DNA from: Methylomonas sp.
Lineage (GTDB): Bacteria > Pseudomonadota > Gammaproteobacteria > Methylococcales > Methylomonadaceae
DNA: 64,000 nt
Direction: 5' to 3'
NCBI GenBank assembly: GCA_026988155.1
Contig: JALSLW010000026.1
Location: 1 to 64,000 of the forward strand
Under the pieces are notes generated by a model that saw nothing but the letters and a program-made list of their open reading frames with translations, did no database searches and was not told the origin of the DNA. Below are positions 59,076-64,000 of this stretch, piece after piece; the first letter of the stretch is position 1; the number at the start of each line of letters is the position of its first letter. The translations under genes and the position numbers were made by a program.

Positions 59076-59768
59076 CTACGCATCAGCCTGCTGCTCCAAT
59101 TCTGCTATCAAATCCGGTGCCAAATCCAATGCCTGGGATAACTGCTTTAAATATTGACGCTCTTTTTCATTGTCTAAATTAAGAGTCATTCTGGAAACCA
59201 GATAAATCTCGGCGGCTGCTTCAGGTGAATCGGCTCCGGCAGCTACATCTTTAGCATCCAATGCTACAGTTAATTCATTTCTAATAAAATCAGCAATTGA
59301 AGCATTAAGCCCCAGTTTCTCGGCATGCTGCGCAATAATATCTTTTTCCTGCTCATCAATATGGCCATCCGCTTTTGCAGAAGCAATCATTGCTTTCAGT
59401 ATGGCTCTGCTACGACTTTCACTCGCATCACCCGTCAGCTTATTCACTGGCTGCCCCCTAGTTGCAACTTGTCTGTCAGACTGCTGACTTTGCCAGTTTT
59501 CAAAGGCTTTATAGGCTATGCCGCCGATGGCGGCAAGACTGCCTAGTTTAAGTGTAGCTCCCGTCACCTTGCGTCCACCCTGGGTTCCTAGCAATACTGC
59601 CAGAGCACCTGTTATTAAAGCACCTTTACCGGCACCAGCCAGCATTGCCTCACGTTTTTCAGCATCATCAGGAATATCCAATTTGGCTTCAGCCAAGGTT
59701 ACTCCTTTTTCAACCAGTTCTTTACCAGAATTAAGCAGCGCATCTAAAATTTGTTGAGCATTCATCAC
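59076..59768 (-). CDS. DUF533 / TerB-like (YebE family) protein
   Basis: KGALITGALAVLLGTQGGRKVTGATLKLGSLAAIGGIAYKAFENWQ; SRAILKAMIASAKADGHIDEQEKDII. Confidence 0.85.
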   Translation of the reverse strand: MMNAQQILDALLNSGKELVEKGVTLAEAKLDIPDDAEKREAMLAGAGKGALITGALAVLLGTQGGRKVTGATLKLGSLAAIGGIAYKAFENWQSQQSDRQVATRGQPVNKLTGDASESRSRAILKAMIASAKADGHIDEQEKDIIAQHAEKLGLNASIADFIRNELTVALDAKDVAAGADSPEAAAEIYLVSRMTLNLDNEKERQYLKQLSQALDLAPDLIAELEQQADA

Positions 59769-59831
59769 TTTATCTCCTGAATAATAATTGGGAACGGCTT
59801 ATTATAACCACAATTTCACATTTACATTAAG

Positions 59832-60317
59832 CTAAGAAGCCATTTGCCAGGATTGCAAAGAATTACTGATCCCTGGCTCCAAAACCCCAAAAAAACGACA
59901 GCACTCAACCTCCATCAAACGGGCAAATAAATGATAGGCAGAGTTGCTGTTAGTGATGGGCATACCAAATAGTCCAAAAGGCGAATAATGAATATCCCTC
60001 TGATTTAGAGACTCAATCTGACCACTAGCTTTGTTCCAGCGCACCAGTGCATCTTCTTTTTCACCTTGAAAAACGGTAGTGAACTGCTGAGTCTTTGAAA
60101 TGAAAGTCGGGGCATTTTCTGCTGTTTTAAATTCGTAAAACCCAAGCCTGTCTGAAAAAAAACCGATTGGCTTAAAACGGTTAGTTTTACGATCCGTTGC
60201 CAGGCCGTGTAATTGAGCAACCGCTTCTCCTTCGCCATTACGCAGCACCCAAAAATTATGAGACGCAATGCCAATTAGTTCATAGCTTCTTGCTTCGATT
60301 GTGTAGGTTTTTCTCAT
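59832..60317 (-). CDS. Hypothetical 161-aa protein
   Basis: Complete ORF with balanced composition (YTIEARSYELIGIASHNFWVLRNGEGEAVAQLHGLATD). Confidence 0.6.
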   Translation of the reverse strand: MRKTYTIEARSYELIGIASHNFWVLRNGEGEAVAQLHGLATDRKTNRFKPIGFFSDRLGFYEFKTAENAPTFISKTQQFTTVFQGEKEDALVRWNKASGQIESLNQRDIHYSPFGLFGMPITNSNSAYHLFARLMEVECCRFFGVLEPGISNSLQSWQMAS

Positions 60318-60521
60318 ATTTAGACAGAATAGCTAAAACCCAGCCATTGAGCAACACATAAAGGTTTAGCTATCTCCACCTAAAAGCTATTTTCTAGGAG
60401 CTATCATAAGTTTAATTGCTCTTGCTTTAGTCCGATTGTAATGCTATATATTGCATTCGGACTGTTATTTTGATCCCATCAAAATAACCAGTCATTTTTT
60501 AAAAATAAATAAGGATTTAAC

Positions 60522-60725
60522 ATGTCTATCGCAAGAGTCACTGAAATTACAGCAGGTTCATCTAAAAGCTTTGATGATGCAGTTGAAAAAGGAATCAAAA
60601 GAGCCTCAAAAACAATCAGAAATATTGAAGGTGCTTGGATACAAGATCAAAAACTAGTTATAAAAAAGGGAAAGATTTCTGAATATCGCGTCAGCATGAA
60701 ACTGAGTTTTGTTCTTGATGATTAG
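60522..60725 (+). CDS. Dodecin family flavin-binding protein
   Basis: ARVTEITAGSSKSFDDAVEKGIKRASKTIRNIEGAWIQDQKLVIKKGKISEYRVSMKLSFVL. Confidence 0.92.
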   Translation: MSIARVTEITAGSSKSFDDAVEKGIKRASKTIRNIEGAWIQDQKLVIKKGKISEYRVSMKLSFVLDD

Positions 60726-60794
60726 AATACCATCAAAATCACACTAGATAACCAAGCATTCCAAATGTGCATTTGAAATGCTTGGACTGGTAAA

Positions 60795-61193
60795 TTACTT
60801 TTTCAGCAAATCTCTTATCTCAGTCAGCAGAACCTCTTCATTTGAAGGAGCAGGCTCTTCCTTTGGCACTTCTTCTTCCGCTTTTTTCATACTGTTCATT
60901 GCTTTGACAGCCACAAAAATAGCCATAGCAACGATTAAAAAGTCAATGATTGTTTGTATAAATGAGCCATAATTAATTGAAACGGCAGGAACATCTCCTG
61001 CAGCTTCCTGAATCACGACCGCCAGATCGGTAAAATCTACGCCCCCCATCGCTACGCCGATCGGCGGCATTATTACATCCTTAACAAAAGATGAAACAAT
61101 TTTACCAAATGCACCGCCAACAATAATACCGACAGCCATATCAACAACATTGCCTTTCATTGCAAAGTCTTTAAACTCAGATAGCATTCCCAT
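60795..61193 (-). CDS. mscL: Large-conductance mechanosensitive channel
   Basis: [46 protein letters not shown]; start set at 61193 rather than 61316 of the ORF track. Confidence 0.95.
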   Translation of the reverse strand: MGMLSEFKDFAMKGNVVDMAVGIIVGGAFGKIVSSFVKDVIMPPIGVAMGGVDFTDLAVVIQEAAGDVPAVSINYGSFIQTIIDFLIVAMAIFVAVKAMNSMKKAEEEVPKEEPAPSNEEVLLTEIRDLLKK

Positions 61194-61742
61194 TTTTAAT
61201 TTCCCATAAAATTTACTTAGAAGATAAATACCGCCCCTAGCCTTCAGGGTGATTATTAATAATACTTCATACTTAACTAATAATAAAGACTTTAAATAAA
61301 AAAATAAACATTTCATTTGACAGATTAAATGTTACAAACAGGAAATAAATAAAACAAACTAAGAAACCAATAGACCCTTCAATAAAATTAAAGAGATTTG
61401 CCTCATACCTCAGAAGCATTTAAATATTTTTGACAAACCCCTAAAAATCAAAATCAATATTTTTTTTCAGCATAACGCCCTAGCCATTTAAACCCCTTAT
61501 TTTTCATGTAATTAGAAAAAACACAGCCATCAGTCCTCTATCAATGCCTACATTCAAATCGCTTTATCTATTGACATTTATTGCAAAATCATTCAATTTA
61601 CACATCTGGTACGGCTATTTATGATCTATTCTTATCAACCATAGAAAGAATAAAAATGAAAGTCATCCAAAACTAATATTAGTCTTAAAAATAACATAAC
61701 CCGTGCTCTGTACTAAAATACAGACTACATTGGAGGAAACAT

Positions 61743-63596
61743 ATGAAGAAGCCTTTAAAGAGCTTGCTGATTGCTTCAACTGTCGCCGCTCTGATTTCTG
61801 CACCTGCAGTATCAACTGCTAATAGCGATGTTGAAAGTTTAACAAAAAACCCTGCTAACTGGGCTACACCGCTAGGTAACTATGCCGGCACTCGTTACAG
61901 CAAACTAGATCAAATTAACTCTAAAAACGTTAAAAACTTACAGCCAGCATGGTCTTTTTCTACTGGCGTTCTTCGTGGACACGAAGGTGGCCCACTGGTT
62001 ATTGGTGATGTTATCTACATTCACACACCATTTCCCAATACTGTTTATGCGCTTGACCAGGCAACTCAATCAGTCATCTGGGAATACACGCCTACAATGG
62101 ATGCGGATGTAACAATTCCTGTTATGTGCTGCGACACTGTAAACCGTGGTTTATCCTATGGTGATGGAAAAATATTCCTACAGCAGTCTGATACTGTTTT
62201 AACTGCACTAGATGCTAAAACAGGAAAACGTGTATGGAGTGTACAAAACGGCGACCCTAAATTAGGCATGACCAACACTCAAGCACCTTTAGTTGTAAAA
62301 GACATGGTTATCACTGGTATCGCTGGCGGTGAGTTTGGTGTACGTGGCTTCTTGGCTGCATATGATATCCGTACAGGCCAGTTAAGATGGAAAGGTTACA
62401 GTATGGGCCCTGATGGTGATACTTTAATAAATCCTAGCAAAACAACAACTTGGGAAAACGGTAAAGTCACTAAAGTTGGTGCAGATTCAAGCCGTAAAAC
62501 TTGGGAAGGCGACCAATGGAAAATCGGTGGCGGTACAACTTGGGGCTGGTATTCTTATGATTCAGACCTAGATCTTATCTACTATGGTTCGGGCAATCCT
62601 TCTACATGGAACCCAACACAGCGTCCTGGCGACAACAAGTGGTCTATGTCTTTATGGGCTCGTGATGCTTCTACCGGTGAAGTTAAATGGGTTTATCAAA
62701 TGACTCCGCATGATGAGTGGGATTTTGACGGCATCAACGAAACAGTTTTAGTTGACCAAAAAATCAACGGTAAAATGCGCAAAATGCTTGTGCACTTTGA
62801 CCGTAATGGTTTTGGCTACACATTAGACCGTGTTACTGGTGAACTATTAGTTGCTGAAAAATTTGATAAAACAGTTAACTGGGCAACTCATGTAGACATG
62901 AAATCTGGCCGTCCACAAGTTGATCCAGCAATGAGTACTGAGCAAAATGGCGAAGATGTTAATACAGTGGGCGTATGTCCTGCTGCCTTAGGTGCTAAAA
63001 ACCAACAGCCAGTTTCTTTCTCTCCAAAAACTGGCTTGTTCTACATCTCTGGCAACCACTTATGCATGGAGTATGAACCTTTTGAAGTTTCATACACTGC
63101 AGGTCAGCCATATGTAGGCGCTACACTGTCTATGATGCCTGCTGGCGGCGATGTATTGACTGGTAAAAAAGACGGTTCAACCAACCTAGGACAATTCACT
63201 GCTTGGGATGCTACAACAGGTAAAATCAAATGGTCTAACAAAGAACAGTTCTCTGTTTGGTCTGGTTCTGTTGCTACAGCTGGTGACGTAGTATTCTACG
63301 GTACATTAGAAGGCTACTTGAAAGCAGTTGATGCTAACACTGGTAAAGAGTTATACAAATTCAAAACACCTTCTGGCATTATCGGCAACGTGAACACATG
63401 GGAATACAAAGGCAAGCAATATGTCGGCGTATTATCTGGCATTGGCGGCTGGGCTGGCATTGGTATCGCCGCCGGTCTTGATGACGGTTCTGATTCAACA
63501 AACAGCGAAGGTCTTGGTGCGGTTGGTGCATATAGAAGCTTAAGCTCTTTCACTAAATTAGGCGGTACATTTACTGTATTCTCTTTACCTAAATAA
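61743..63596 (+). CDS. xoxF: PQQ-dependent lanthanide-type methanol dehydrogenase XoxF
   Basis: [10 protein letters not shown] vicinal disulfide; [11 protein letters not shown] (extra Asp that coordinates Ln3+ in XoxF); GGAGGAAAC SD. Confidence 0.95.
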   Translation: MKKPLKSLLIASTVAALISAPAVSTANSDVESLTKNPANWATPLGNYAGTRYSKLDQINSKNVKNLQPAWSFSTGVLRGHEGGPLVIGDVIYIHTPFPNTVYALDQATQSVIWEYTPTMDADVTIPVMCCDTVNRGLSYGDGKIFLQQSDTVLTALDAKTGKRVWSVQNGDPKLGMTNTQAPLVVKDMVITGIAGGEFGVRGFLAAYDIRTGQLRWKGYSMGPDGDTLINPSKTTTWENGKVTKVGADSSRKTWEGDQWKIGGGTTWGWYSYDSDLDLIYYGSGNPSTWNPTQRPGDNKWSMSLWARDASTGEVKWVYQMTPHDEWDFDGINETVLVDQKINGKMRKMLVHFDRNGFGYTLDRVTGELLVAEKFDKTVNWATHVDMKSGRPQVDPAMSTEQNGEDVNTVGVCPAALGAKNQQPVSFSPKTGLFYISGNHLCMEYEPFEVSYTAGQPYVGATLSMMPAGGDVLTGKKDGSTNLGQFTAWDATTGKIKWSNKEQFSVWSGSVATAGDVVFYGTLEGYLKAVDANTGKELYKFKTPSGIIGNVNTWEYKGKQYVGVLSGIGGWAGIGIAAGLDDGSDSTNSEGLGAVGAYRSLSSFTKLGGTFTVFSLPK

Positions 63597-63630
63597 GCTG
63601 ATCTAACGATCACCTTTTATAGTGATTAAA

Positions 63631-63669
63631 AAGCCCCCGTTGATTACAAATCAACGGGGGCTTTTTTTT
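63631..63669 (+). terminator. Strong rho-independent terminator after xoxF
   Basis: AAAGCCCCCGTTGAT...ATCAACGGGGGCTTTTTTTTT, 15-bp perfect stem. Confidence 0.92.
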
Positions 63670-63763
63670 ACCAGACTTTTTGAGACATGCAACCAGATCC
63701 TTAAAAAACTTTAAATAAAATAAGTTATAATCGCATTTAGTACTTTAACCTGTAGAAACGCTA

Positions 63764-64000
63764 ATGAAACCACTTTTCAGTTTAAAAAAATTAATTTTCG
63801 GCTTAAGCCTTTCAGCACTATCCCTGCCAGCCATGTCTGAAGAAAAATTTAGAGTCTGCGCTGATCCTTTAAATCCTCCCTACTCTAGCAAAGCTCTCGA
63901 TGGCTTTGAAAACAAAATCGCAGCCTTATTTGCTACAGAATTAAATCAAAAGTTAGAGTATTACTGGTTTCCGCAGCGTATAGGCTTTATTCGTAACACC
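63764..64000 (+). CDS. xoxJ: Periplasmic substrate-binding-like protein, XoxJ/MxaJ-like (runs off window)
   Basis: MKPLFSLKKLIFGLSLSALSLPAMSEEKFRVCADPLNPPYSSKALDGFENKIAALFATEL; next to xoxF. Confidence 0.8.
   Translation, partial: MKPLFSLKKLIFGLSLSALSLPAMSEEKFRVCADPLNPPYSSKALDGFENKIAALFATELNQKLEYYWFPQRIGFIRNT

Noticed and set aside
60451-60657. 68-aa ORF overlapping dodecin
   Set aside because: Out-of-frame overlap with the clearly recognisable dodecin gene.
1-64000. tRNA and rRNA genes
   Set aside because: No sequence with recognisable tRNA (TTCGANNC/CCA context) or rRNA signatures was found by eye; a tRNAscan run would be needed to be certain.

Overview
The window looks like a chromosomal segment of a gammaproteobacterial methanotroph or methylotroph. 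It carries fae (formaldehyde-activating enzyme), a lanthanide-type xoxF methanol dehydrogenase followed by the start of a xoxJ-like gene, and a conserved core: ruvCAB-ybgC-tolQRAB-pal-cpoB-queE-queC, serA-serB, yebC, sspAB, hppA, mscL and RNase II. Accessory content includes: (i) a type I-F CRISPR-Cas remnant (cas1 plus a cas2-3 apparently cut after the SAT motif by an IS end), with no array visible; (ii) an aryl-polyene-like operon with a MIO ammonia-lyase but no ketosynthase, ACP or exporter genes in the window; (iii) a 2.2-kb AT-rich gap with three ~400-bp tandem repeats, each carrying perfect DnaA-box and CRP-like palindromes, bracketed by two copies of a MITE; (iv) a secreted beta-propeller gene with an apparent frameshift whose promoter, 5' leader and signal-peptide region seem duplicated ~3 kb downstream onto a PEP-CTERM gene; (v) a type I restriction-modification locus with apparent lesions in hsdM and hsdR, invaded by two tandem RAYT transposases in a REP array, and encoding a 20-cysteine repeat module in HsdR. 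All calls come from reading the sequence and translations by eye. No database searches were run.
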